Of a DNA stretch of 34,441 nucleotides, positions 7,314-15,629 are shown one piece after another; positions within the stretch are counted from its first letter, which is position 1, and each line of letters opens with the position of its first letter. Under the pieces are notes generated by a model. The model saw nothing but the letters and a program-made list of their open reading frames with translations. It was not told the origin of the DNA and searched no databases. Both the position numbers and the translations under genes were made by a program. Source of the stretch: Clostridiaceae bacterium (GTDB taxonomy: Bacteria; Bacillota; Clostridia; DSM-8532); NCBI GenBank assembly GCA_012521105.1, contig JAAYNA010000094.1:1-34441 (forward strand), written 5' to 3'.

Positions 7314-7370
7314 AACGGGGTTCTTGCATTCTCCCCCCCCTGTCCAAAAGGACAAGCTGAGAGCCCCGTT
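7314..7370 (-). terminator. Branched stem-loop between convergent ligase and MATE genes
   Basis: The outer stem pairs 7314-7324 with 7360-7370 (core AACGGGG / CCCCGTT, 11 bp with one G-U). It encloses a perfect inner hairpin TGTCC-AAAA-GGACA (7341-7354) and a run of eight C. On the minus strand the outer stem is followed by TTTTCTATTTT, so it can terminate MATE transcripts; on the plus strand the T-tract is absent. Confidence 0.6.
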
Positions 7371-7398
7371 ATCTATTATAGATTTTTATGTAATGCTG

Positions 7399-7437
7399 AC
7401 TTAGGTTGTTATTTATCAATAACAACCTAAGTTTTTT
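7399..7437 (+). terminator. Intrinsic terminator of the acyl-CoA ligase, inside the MATE 3' end
   Basis: Perfect 15-bp stem (7399-7413 with 7418-7432; core TTAGGTTGTTATT), loop TATC, followed by a T-run on the plus strand. Its right half encodes the last residues and stop of the convergent MATE gene, so coding and terminator functions overlap. Confidence 0.8.
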
Positions 7438-8819
7438 ATTTTCAGATTATAAAGGCGCTTAAAAAGAGATATGCTTATGATAAATGAAACGACTTCAGCT
7501 ATTGGGAATGAATACCATACGTAAATCAGTCCGGCTTTACTAAGTACATATGCAACAGGAAGAATTATAACCAGTTGTCTTAGTGCTGATACAATCAAAC
7601 TGTATATACCGGCACCCAATGCCTGGAATAAAGTTGAAAACATAATTCCTAATGCAGCTCCCATGAAACACAGGCTGATTATACGGAGAGCCGGTATTCC
7701 AATTTCTATTAATTCATCGGAGGCATTAAAAATCATCAGGAGATTTTCAGGGAACAGCATAAGAACTGCAGTTCCAATTGCCATGATAATTGATGCAATA
7801 ATGCAGCCAAATTTTAGGGCGTCCAGCAGTCTCTTTTTATTTCTTGCTCCGAAATTATATCCCATAATGGGCATTACACCCTGGGTTAGCCCGAACACCG
7901 GCATAAACACGAAAGACTGAAGCTTGTAATAAACGCCCAGTACCGATACTGCGGCTTCTGAAAAAGTGGCCAGTATTGCGTTCAGAGAACCAACAAGCAG
8001 TGAGCCTATGGACTGCATTATTATGGATGGCAATCCTACAGTATATATTTCTTTTATTGTCCTGCCATTAAACCTAAAGCCTTTTAAAGAGATTTTTACA
8101 CTGTGTTTTTTTGTAACAACGACTATAATACTAAATATCAACGCAAAAATCTGACCAATCACCGTTGCTATAGCTGCACCTTTTACGCCAAGCTCAGGAA
8201 CCCCATATAGACCAAATATTAAAATCGGATCAAGTATAATGTTCGTAATAGCCCCCGTTAACTGAAAGAACATAGGGTAAATCATATTACCGGTAGCCTG
8301 CAGCGTTTTTTCCAAAACAATCTGAATGAAAACGCCAAAAGAGAAAATCATTACTATATAAACGTAGTCGCACCCCATACTTATAACAATAGGTTTATCA
8401 GAAAACATTTCAAAAAACGGTCTTGTCAGGAAAACGCCTAAAATTGCAAAAATGATCCAGCTGAAAAAGGCCAGAACTACACCATGGGTAGCGGCACTGC
8501 TGGCTTCGTCATACCTGCCTTCACCCAGCCTACGTGAAACCAGTGAGTTTACACCAACACCTGTTCCCACAGCAACTGCTATCATTAATGTTTGCAGTGG
8601 AAAAGCAAGTGATATGGCTGTAAGCGCTTCCATACCTATTTGTGATACATAAATGCTGTCTACTATGTTATACATGGATTGTATAAACATAGAAAACATT
8701 GCCGGCAACGACATTGAAAAAATCAGGCGTAAAACCGGAGTGGTACCCATCTTAACGGTTTTATCATAATGAGCATGATCAGCAGTATCAGAGTCTGTCA
8801 GTTTCTGAATATGTTCCAA
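7416..8819 (-). CDS. MATE family multidrug/cation exporter
   Basis: A 467-residue integral membrane protein with about 12 hydrophobic segments, in two halves of the MATE type (GMEALTAISLAFPLQTLMIAV near the N-terminus; FGLTQGVMPIMGYNFGA in the second half), most like the MepA/NorM-type Na+- or H+-coupled drug exporters. The start is TTG, supported by AGGAGG 8 nt upstream; no ATG nearby has such a site. The gene is transcribed alone from a promoter whose spacer is filled by a palindrome, and it has a structured leader of about 140 nt. Both suggest inducible expression, as is common for drug exporters. The exported compound is unknown. Confidence 0.88.
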   Translation of the reverse strand: MEHIQKLTDSDTADHAHYDKTVKMGTTPVLRLIFSMSLPAMFSMFIQSMYNIVDSIYVSQIGMEALTAISLAFPLQTLMIAVAVGTGVGVNSLVSRRLGEGRYDEASSAATHGVVLAFFSWIIFAILGVFLTRPFFEMFSDKPIVISMGCDYVYIVMIFSFGVFIQIVLEKTLQATGNMIYPMFFQLTGAITNIILDPILIFGLYGVPELGVKGAAIATVIGQIFALIFSIIVVVTKKHSVKISLKGFRFNGRTIKEIYTVGLPSIIMQSIGSLLVGSLNAILATFSEAAVSVLGVYYKLQSFVFMPVFGLTQGVMPIMGYNFGARNKKRLLDALKFGCIIASIIMAIGTAVLMLFPENLLMIFNASDELIEIGIPALRIISLCFMGAALGIMFSTLFQALGAGIYSLIVSALRQLVIILPVAYVLSKAGLIYVWYSFPIAEVVSFIISISLFKRLYNLKIKNLGCY

Positions 8820-8887
8820 ATGTAATTCCTCCTGTAAGTATATTTTTAAATGTCGGCATAAGAAAACTAATGATTTTCAGATGAGCA

Positions 8888-8948
8888 TATATTCTCTGCA
8901 ACAGCGGGCGAGCCTGAATCTTTCGCCTTGCTGAAAAGGTGTGCTGTT
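8888..8948 (-). ncRNA. Structured 5' leader of the MATE mRNA (candidate attenuator/riboswitch)
   Basis: On the minus strand AACAGC pairs with GCTGTT as an outer stem, enclosing GGCGA/TCGCC as an inner stem with an 11-nt loop. Within it, TTTTCAG could instead pair with CTGAAAA farther downstream (near 8880), which gives alternative folds. I do not recognise a known riboswitch class. A regulatory role is inference. Confidence 0.35.
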
Positions 8949-8968
8949 TTTATCATATACGGTTAATG

Positions 8969-8997
8969 AGTATAGCATAAACATATATGCTAATCAA
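8969..8997 (-). promoter_or_regulatory. MATE promoter with an operator in the spacer
   Basis: Minus strand TTGATT (8997-8992), 17-nt spacer, TATACT (8974-8969). The palindrome AGCATA-N6-TATGCT (8974-8991) fills the spacer, where a TetR- or MarR-type repressor would exclude RNA polymerase. Confidence 0.6.
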
Positions 8998-9132
8998 TAA
9001 CATTAACTCTCATGATAATACCCGCCCTGAAACATTTTGATAAAATATGCTATGGAGACATGGTGTATATGAAAACTTTCCTGTCAGATATGATATACTA
9101 AACTCTGAAAAAGAGAAATTGGGGGGATTATT

Positions 9133-10374
9133 ATGGCAGATAATAAGGTTATAGTTGTTGGTGGCGGAGCAGCGGGAATGATTGCAGCAATCTCGGCACA
9201 AAGGGCAGGAGCCAATGTTACAATACTTGAAAGAAATCCCCGGGTAGGCAAGAAAATACTTGCCACAGGTAATGGCCGCTGTAACTTTACCAATATTAAC
9301 ACTGATATAAATTGTTATAATGGAAATAACCCTGAATTTGTGCGAGGAGCATTGTCGGCTTTTACCGTTAACGATACCATCCGTTTTTTTGAGCGGTTGG
9401 GGATAGAGCATAAAGTTGAGGATATGGGAAAGGTTTTTCCAATGTCCGACCAGGCTTCCAGTATCCTGGATGTACTTTTATACGAGATAAATGACAAAAA
9501 AATTAATGTGGTTTGCAACTGCCATGTAACCGACATAGCGAAAAAAGGTAATAAATTTTCAGTCAGCGCTGAAAAAGGTGAAAATTACACTGCCAACAGT
9601 GTTATAATAGCAGCCGGCGGTAAAGCTATGCCGTCCACAGGCTCGGACGGAAATGGCTATGATTTGGCAAAAAAACTTGGGCACAGAATCACAAATATAT
9701 TCCCTGCACTGGTCCAGATTATGCTTGAAGGCTCGTTCTTTAAGCGCATAGAGGGGGTTAAGTTTGTTGGTACTGCCGAGATAATACACAATAATAAATC
9801 AGTTGCAAAAGACAGAGGGGATATCCTATTTGGGAATTATGGAGTATCGGGGCCACCAATACTGCAGATAAGCAGAAAAGCGGGGGAGCTTCATCAAGCC
9901 GGAAAAGAAGCGTATATAAAAATTACCATAATGGATATGCCTGAAGAAGGGCTTAGAAATATTTTAAACAGGCGGTTTGAAGAACTGCAAAGCAAACCTT
10001 TAGATTTCAGCTTTGTAGGGTTTATTAATAAAAGGCTTATCCCTGTTATATTGCTTGAGGCCGGAATAGAAAATATTAAAAAACTCGTTTCTGAACTGTC
10101 TGAAAAAGAAAAGGAAAATATAATAAGAATTTTAACCGACTGGAGAATGAAAATACGGGGGACAAAGAGTTGGCCAAGTGCACAGGTAACTGCCGGCGGG
10201 GTTGACACAAAAGATATTGATGAAAACTCAATGGAATCTAAATTAGTTAAAGGCCTGTTTTTTGCGGGTGAAATAATAGATATTGACGGCCAGTGCGGAG
10301 GGTTTAACCTTCAGTGGGCATGGTCGTCGGGGTATATTGCAGGTAAAAATGCAGCATTAAGGAGAATTTCATGA
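9133..10374 (+). CDS. HI0933-like (BaiN/RdsA family) NAD(P)/FAD-dependent oxidoreductase
   Basis: A 413-residue flavoprotein of the HI0933 family. The N-terminal dinucleotide-binding motif is VVGGGAAGMIAA with the family signature GKKILATGNGRCNFTN. The second half contains TAGGVDTKDID and the C-terminal FAD motif GLFFAGEIIDIDGQCGGFNLQWAWSSG (abbreviated here as GLFFAGE then GGFNLQWAW). Members include bile-acid-reducing BaiN; for most, the substrate is unknown. The ribosome-binding site is GGGGGGAT. The next gene overlaps by 4 nt (ATGA), so the two FAD proteins are translationally coupled and probably act together. Confidence 0.87.
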   Translation: MADNKVIVVGGGAAGMIAAISAQRAGANVTILERNPRVGKKILATGNGRCNFTNINTDINCYNGNNPEFVRGALSAFTVNDTIRFFERLGIEHKVEDMGKVFPMSDQASSILDVLLYEINDKKINVVCNCHVTDIAKKGNKFSVSAEKGENYTANSVIIAAGGKAMPSTGSDGNGYDLAKKLGHRITNIFPALVQIMLEGSFFKRIEGVKFVGTAEIIHNNKSVAKDRGDILFGNYGVSGPPILQISRKAGELHQAGKEAYIKITIMDMPEEGLRNILNRRFEELQSKPLDFSFVGFINKRLIPVILLEAGIENIKKLVSELSEKEKENIIRILTDWRMKIRGTKSWPSAQVTAGGVDTKDIDENSMESKLVKGLFFAGEIIDIDGQCGGFNLQWAWSSGYIAGKNAALRRIS

Positions 10375-11981
10375 TAAGGGTTTCAAATATAAAGATTAAA
10401 TTAAGTGAAATTGCCGATCCAAGGGATGAAATACAGGTTTTGAAGCAGAAGCTTTTGTTAAGGTTAAAAATTTCCGAAAAGGAACTGAAACATTTCAAAA
10501 TATCGAAAAAATCGGTTGATGCAAGGAAAAAAGATGATATCTTCCTGGTATACTCTGTGGATGCAGATGTCAATAATGAGTTAAGACTTCTTCGCAGAAG
10601 CGATACTAAAAATATAGTACCGGCTCCTGACATGGTATATAAAATGGTTCGGCATGGCAGCGAGAAGTTAACAGAACGTCCCGTTATTGTTGGTATGGGT
10701 CCGGCAGGGCTTTTTGCCGGGCTGACGCTTTCAAGGTATGGATACAGACCAATCCTTGTTGACAGAGGAGAGGATGTTGATTCAAGAGTTAAGAAAATCA
10801 ACAAATTCTGGAACGAAGGTGTCCTCGATACAGAAAGCAATGTTCAGTTTGGTGAAGGGGGCGCTGGTACTTTTTCCGACGGGAAACTTACCACTTTAAT
10901 TAATGACAAAAGGTGCGCTGTTGTATTGGAAGAGTTTGTAAAAGCAGGTGCCCCAAAAGAAATACTATATTATTACAGGCCTCATATTGGAACCGATCTG
11001 CTAAGAACCATCGTCAAAAATATAAGGCAGGAGATCATAGCGAATGGTGGGGAAGTCAGGTTCAAAACAAAAGTTACTGATATTATAGTGAAAGATGGAA
11101 ATATTCATGCATTAAAGCTGAATAATACCGAAACCCTTTACTGTAATATTGTTTTACTGGCATTGGGGCACAGTGCAAGGGATACCTATGAAATGCTTGA
11201 CAGGCATGGTGTTAAAATGAGCCCGAAATCTTTCTCTGTTGGTGTACGCATTGAACATCCGCAGAATTTAATTAACATAGCCCAGTACGGTGATGCTGCC
11301 GGGCATCCAATGCTGGGGGCAGCAGATTATAAGCTTTCATATCATTCAAAAAGAGGAAGATCGGCTTATACATTTTGTATGTGCCCGGGGGGATATGTTG
11401 TTGCAGCTGCTTCAGAATATAACAGTGTTGTGACAAACGGCATGAGCGAGTATAGAAGGGACGGCAGGAATGCAAATGCAGCACTGCTTGTAGGCGTTAC
11501 ACCATCAGATTTTATGAGCGATGACCCTCTTGCAGGGGTTGAATTTCAAAGAAAGTGGGAAAACCTTGCATTTAAACTGGGCGGTGAAAACTACATGGCT
11601 CCGGCCCAGCTTACCGAAGACTTCCTACATGACCGTAAAAGCACAGGTTTTGGCAGTGTCACTCCAACATATAAACCCGGTGTGGTGTTTTCCGGAATCA
11701 AAAACTGCCTGCCAGATTATGTTATTGAAACTATGAAGGAGGCCATTGTGTATTTTGATAGCAAACTTAAAGGTTTTGCACTGCCCGACAGCGTTTTAAC
11801 GGGTGTTGAAACCAGAAGTTCGTCTCCGTTAAGGATAAACAGGGACGAGAAATTTACAGCCAACATAGAAGGGTTATATCCTGTTGGTGAAGGGGCAGGC
11901 TATGCAGGAGGCATTATGTCATCTGCAGTTGACGGAATAAAAACCGCAGAGAAGGTAATAGAAAGGTATTCCCCTCTCTAA
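10371..11981 (+). CDS. FAD-dependent dehydrogenase, COG2509-like
   Basis: A 536-residue protein. The first ~95 residues form a small alpha/beta domain typical of this family. A FAD/NAD-binding motif (VIVGMGPAGLFAGLTLSRYG) follows, then NVQFGEGGAGTFSDGKL, and at the C-terminus EGLYPVGEGAGYAGGIMSSA, which closes the FAD fold. The family is widespread in Firmicutes and described only as uncharacterised FAD-dependent dehydrogenases. It overlaps the upstream HI0933-like gene by 4 nt. The substrate cannot be predicted. Confidence 0.85.
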   Translation: MIRVSNIKIKLSEIADPRDEIQVLKQKLLLRLKISEKELKHFKISKKSVDARKKDDIFLVYSVDADVNNELRLLRRSDTKNIVPAPDMVYKMVRHGSEKLTERPVIVGMGPAGLFAGLTLSRYGYRPILVDRGEDVDSRVKKINKFWNEGVLDTESNVQFGEGGAGTFSDGKLTTLINDKRCAVVLEEFVKAGAPKEILYYYRPHIGTDLLRTIVKNIRQEIIANGGEVRFKTKVTDIIVKDGNIHALKLNNTETLYCNIVLLALGHSARDTYEMLDRHGVKMSPKSFSVGVRIEHPQNLINIAQYGDAAGHPMLGAADYKLSYHSKRGRSAYTFCMCPGGYVVAAASEYNSVVTNGMSEYRRDGRNANAALLVGVTPSDFMSDDPLAGVEFQRKWENLAFKLGGENYMAPAQLTEDFLHDRKSTGFGSVTPTYKPGVVFSGIKNCLPDYVIETMKEAIVYFDSKLKGFALPDSVLTGVETRSSSPLRINRDEKFTANIEGLYPVGEGAGYAGGIMSSAVDGIKTAEKVIERYSPL

Positions 11982-12021
11982 GCGGTGCAGAAATTAGAAG
12001 TATACTTCGGGATGAAATGTT

Positions 12022-12936
12022 ATGATTGATGTATGCCTGTTAGGTACCGGAGGTGTAATGCCGCTTCCGGGCAGATGGCTGTCATCTGCGTTAATCAGAT
12101 ATAACGGAGGAATGATATTGATAGATTGCGGTGAAGGTACTCAAATTCCCATAAAAATAGCGGGTTGGGGCTTCAAAGCAATTGATGCCATTTTGTTTAC
12201 ACACTACCATGGTGATCATATTGCAGGATTGCCGGGGTTACTTCTTACCATAGGGAATGCAGGGCGTGTTGAACCGTTAACTTTAATGGGCCCACCTGGT
12301 ATAAGGAAAGTGGTAGAAGGTTTGACAGTTATAGCTCCTGAACTGCCTTATAAGCTTCAATTAATTGAGCTGCCGGATAAAGAGGAGGCTGAAACCCATT
12401 TAAATGGTTTGATAATTAAAAGTATCCCTGTGGATCATACCGTTACATGCCTTGGTTACTGTCTGATTCTTAAAAGGCAGGGCAAATTTGATATAGAACG
12501 GGCAAGCAAGCTGAACATTCCGGTTTGGTACTATAAACAATTGCAGAAAGGCTATGAGGTAAAAGTGGGCAGCCAGGTTATAAAACCCGATATGGTTCTT
12601 GGACCTGAAAGAAGAGGATTAAAAATCTGCTATTGTACAGATACGAGGCCAACTTATGAGCTTATTGATTTTGTCCGGGAAGCAGACCTTTTCATATGTG
12701 AAGGCATGTATGTCAATAATGAGGAAAAAGAAAAGGCGGTTAAGAAAAAACACATGACTTTTACAGAAGCTGCTGAAGTGGCAAGGAAGGCAAAGGTTAA
12801 AGCCATGTGGTTAACTCATTACAGCCCGTCTTTAACCGAACCTGGGAAATATATTAAAGAAGCGTCGGAGATTTTTCCGAACACCGAAGCTGGTACCGAT
12901 TTACTTATGAAGACATTAAAATTTACTCCTGAATGA
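12022..12936 (+). CDS. rnz: Ribonuclease Z (tRNA 3'-processing, metallo-beta-lactamase fold)
   Basis: A 304-residue protein, the normal length for short-form RNase Z, the endonuclease that removes 3' trailers from tRNA precursors. The zinc motif is HYHGDH (61-66, after FT). Further metal ligands appear in DHTVTCLGY, CYCTDTRP and LTHYSPS. A middle segment (KPDMVLGPERRG) precedes CTDTRP, as in this family. The start ATG follows a weak site (GGGATG), only 40 nt after the FAD gene, so it may be co-transcribed. The N-terminus GTGGVMPLPGRWLSS matches the clostridial form. Confidence 0.88.
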   Translation: MIDVCLLGTGGVMPLPGRWLSSALIRYNGGMILIDCGEGTQIPIKIAGWGFKAIDAILFTHYHGDHIAGLPGLLLTIGNAGRVEPLTLMGPPGIRKVVEGLTVIAPELPYKLQLIELPDKEEAETHLNGLIIKSIPVDHTVTCLGYCLILKRQGKFDIERASKLNIPVWYYKQLQKGYEVKVGSQVIKPDMVLGPERRGLKICYCTDTRPTYELIDFVREADLFICEGMYVNNEEKEKAVKKKHMTFTEAAEVARKAKVKAMWLTHYSPSLTEPGKYIKEASEIFPNTEAGTDLLMKTLKFTPE

Positions 12937-13081
12937 CAGGTTTGTAATATAAATATGGAACAACAGCGGTATTTATGGTATCATATCAACGGTGAAATTG
13001 AGCTGTAGGGTAAAATATTACAAGCAGCTTTAAAGAAGGTGCAATACCAAATGTCATCTGTTATATTGGAGGAGAATTTAC

Positions 13082-14722
13082 GTGAGTGAAAATAGAAAAA
13101 AATATCCTGGTATTATACTTGTTATTCTGATTGTATGTATCTTTATTGGTGTATCAATTTTTATAATGAATTATGTAAGAGAAAGCCGGGTTGCCGATGT
13201 AATAACAGTTGAAGCAGGTACAATTATGCCTGAGGCTGGTTTTTTTTATAACGGTAAGGCGAAATACGTTACATACGTTACCGATATTTCAACAATCCCA
13301 CTGGATGTTCCCGGTATTTACGATATAGAAATTAATGTTGACGGTAGGGTATACAAATCCAAAGTTGAGGTTAAAGATAGCATTCCTCCTACCGGGGTAG
13401 TTAAAGCTTTGGATTTATTAGAAGGAGAAACCGTTACAGCTGAGGAGTTTTTTGAAAGCATTAGCGATGTTACAGATGTTACTGTGGCTTTCAAGGAAGA
13501 ACCTGACTTTACCAGAAGGAATTCACAGGTTGTTTCGTTAATCCTTACAGATACATCCGGCAATACATCGGAATATGAGACAACTCTATGGATTTCCAGG
13601 CTGAAAGAAGTAGTGCAGGTTGAAGCAACGCTTGAGCTGCTGGATGTCAGCAAATTTCTAAAACCAAATGTAACAGCTCGGAAAATAACCCTTATCAGCG
13701 GTCCAACATCGCTTAATAAAGTTGGTAAGTACCCCGTTCAGATAAGTGTTGATGGCGAAATATATGAATCCACCGTTGAAGTAATAGATACAATTCCTCC
13801 AAAAGGTGTGGCTGAACCTCAGACTGCCTGGGTAGGTGATAAGGTTGAACCTGAAAGCTTCATAACTGAAATTGATGATATCACATCGGTTACTGTAAGG
13901 TATAAGGAAGAGCCTGATTTTAGCTTTGCCGGAGAACAAACGGTAAGCCTTGTTTTGACCGATGAAGGAGGAAATGAGACCATTGTTCAAACTACACTTA
14001 TTACCGAAAATGATACCGAACCGCCGAAAATATATGGTGCTAAAAAAGCAACTGCTTACATTGGAATACCTTTCTCCTATAAAAAAGATGTTTATGCTGA
14101 AGACAACAGAGACGGCGAAGTTCCCGTTACAGTTGACAGCAGCCAGGTAAACTTAAAAGTAGAGGGGGAATATACAGCAATTTACTCTGCCACCGATTCA
14201 TCGGGAAATACCACTACAGAAGAAGTTACCATAACAGTGAAGAAGCAGACTGTTACAATGGAAGAATTGGAAAAACTTGCAGATGAAGTGCTGGCTCAGA
14301 TAACCACCGAGGACATGACACTGAGGGAGAAGGCATGGGAAATTTATCAATATGTAAATACTCATTTGACATACACCGGATACTCTGACAAAACCGACTG
14401 GATGAAAGAGGCTTACAACGGCATTGTGAACGGTGTGGGAGACTGCTTTACGTACTACTCCATGTCGCAGCTTTTATTAAACAGAATTGGGATACAAACC
14501 CTTAGTGTTGAAAGGGCTACAAAGCCAGGTGAAGCAAAGCATTATTGGCATATGGTAAACTATGGCGAAGGATGGTACCATTTTGATGCCTGCATACATA
14601 GACCTCCTTTTGTATCGTTCATGGTAACCGATGCCGAACTGGATGCATATTCAAGAAGACACAAAGACAGTTACTATTACAGGTACGACAGAGAGAACTA
14701 TCCTGCAACACCTGAGAAGTAA
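13082..14722 (+). CDS. Membrane-anchored transglutaminase-like protein with Ig-like repeats
   Basis: A 546-residue surface protein. An N-terminal membrane segment (about 9-30) is followed by beta-rich repeats with a recurring D-x-I-PP-x-GV unit and an SLxLTDxxGN strand, resembling bacterial Ig-like/HYR modules, and a C-terminal transglutaminase-like domain. The probable triad is Cys455 (GVGDCFTYY), His487 (HYWHMVNYGEGW) and Asp502 (HFDAC). Such domains act as peptidases or cross-linkers outside the cell; the target is unknown. GTG start preceded by GGAGGAG at good spacing. Confidence 0.83.
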   Translation: MSENRKKYPGIILVILIVCIFIGVSIFIMNYVRESRVADVITVEAGTIMPEAGFFYNGKAKYVTYVTDISTIPLDVPGIYDIEINVDGRVYKSKVEVKDSIPPTGVVKALDLLEGETVTAEEFFESISDVTDVTVAFKEEPDFTRRNSQVVSLILTDTSGNTSEYETTLWISRLKEVVQVEATLELLDVSKFLKPNVTARKITLISGPTSLNKVGKYPVQISVDGEIYESTVEVIDTIPPKGVAEPQTAWVGDKVEPESFITEIDDITSVTVRYKEEPDFSFAGEQTVSLVLTDEGGNETIVQTTLITENDTEPPKIYGAKKATAYIGIPFSYKKDVYAEDNRDGEVPVTVDSSQVNLKVEGEYTAIYSATDSSGNTTTEEVTITVKKQTVTMEELEKLADEVLAQITTEDMTLREKAWEIYQYVNTHLTYTGYSDKTDWMKEAYNGIVNGVGDCFTYYSMSQLLLNRIGIQTLSVERATKPGEAKHYWHMVNYGEGWYHFDACIHRPPFVSFMVTDAELDAYSRRHKDSYYYRYDRENYPATPEK

Positions 14723-14783
14723 ACGGTAAAATAGCGGAAATATCTGACATCATTATCATATAGGAAAGTTAAAATATAGCGTT

Positions 14784-15527
14784 ATGAGCTTAAGAGAAGG
14801 AGGAAAAATTACGAAAGAGTTAGGAGTAATCGGGGGACTGGGGCCATTAGCAACCGCCTGTTTTATAGAAATGGTGGTCAAAATGACAGATGCTCGGGTT
14901 GATAGAGAGCATATACCAATGATAATATACAATAAACCCTGTATACCCGACAGAACGAATTTTATTCTAGGAAAAAGTAAGGACAACCCGTTTATTGAGA
15001 TAGCTGAAATTGGAAAGGCTTTAGCGGGGCAGGGGGTAGGTTACATAGCTATTCCCTGTGTAACAGCGTATTTTTTTTATGAACAGCTCTGCAAAGAGAT
15101 TGAAGCACCCATTATTGACATGATTGGCGAGACAGCAAGGTATTTAAGGGAAAGCGGGATCGGCAGGGTGGGCATAATGGCCACCGATGGCACTATCGCA
15201 GGAGGTTTTTTTAAAAAAGGCCTTGAAGAACAGGGGATAGAGGTAGTTCTACCATCGGTTAGCCGGCAAAAACTTCTGATGAATATAATATATAACGGTA
15301 TAAAAGCCAATATGCCCTTTGCAATGGAAGATTTCAAGGCTGTTAAGAATGAACTTCTTGATGCAAAGGCTGAAGTTATAATACTGGGATGCACTGAGCT
15401 GTCAATAATCCACCGGGACTATGACATTGGTCCGGGCTTTTTGGATGCAATGGAGGTATTAGCGCAAAAATCTGTATTATTATGCGGCGGGCGTCTTAAA
15501 AAGGAGTTTTTAAGCCTTATAACCTGA
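14784..15527 (+). CDS. Aspartate/glutamate racemase family protein
   Basis: A protein of 247 residues from the ATG given, or 238 if translation begins at ACG 14811. The family signature GVIGGLGPLAT is at the N-terminus. The two catalytic cysteines are in IPCVTAYF and LGCTELS (Cys92 and Cys203 counted from the ATG). The first motif is usually PCNTAH, so this copy carries V for N and Y for H and may have an altered substrate or activity. The ATG at 14784 has no convincing ribosome-binding site, while AAGGAGG at 14797-14803 sits 7 nt before ACG, from which the protein would read MKELGVIGG, exactly the family N-terminus. Not in an obvious operon. Confidence 0.82.
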   Translation: MSLREGGKITKELGVIGGLGPLATACFIEMVVKMTDARVDREHIPMIIYNKPCIPDRTNFILGKSKDNPFIEIAEIGKALAGQGVGYIAIPCVTAYFFYEQLCKEIEAPIIDMIGETARYLRESGIGRVGIMATDGTIAGGFFKKGLEEQGIEVVLPSVSRQKLLMNIIYNGIKANMPFAMEDFKAVKNELLDAKAEVIILGCTELSIIHRDYDIGPGFLDAMEVLAQKSVLLCGGRLKKEFLSLIT

Positions 15528-15604
15528 CGAGCCAATTATTAAAGATATTCCTGTAATTTACTGGAGACGTTCTCTTGGGTATAGATTTATCGAAGCATAC
15601 AATG

Positions 15605-15610
15605 TATAAT
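15605..15610 (+). promoter_or_regulatory. -10 box of the dlt-like operon promoter
   Basis: A TATAAT lies 20 nt before the start codon, with a weak -35 candidate TAGATT (15582-15587) at 17-nt spacing. The leader would be very short, barely holding the ribosome-binding site. Confidence 0.4.
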
Positions 15611-15629
15611 TAGACACGAGGTGCTTAAG

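Larger units (their letters stand above)
8820..9132. other. 313-bp divergent intergenic region between MATE and the FAD protein
   Basis: It holds the MATE promoter, operator and structured leader (left part). On the plus strand there is a probable extended -10, TGATATACT (9091-9099), about 30 nt before the next gene's ribosome-binding site. I see no coding sequence. Confidence 0.6.

Noticed and set aside
10304-10840. Long minus-strand open frame (178 codons) across the junction of the two FAD-protein genes
   Set aside because: It is antisense to two conserved coding regions, with low-complexity Ser/Leu-rich translation and no ribosome-binding site.
12955-13008. Small open frame MEQQRYLWYHINGEIEL upstream of the transglutaminase-like gene
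   Set aside because: It lacks a ribosome-binding site and shows no sign of conservation.
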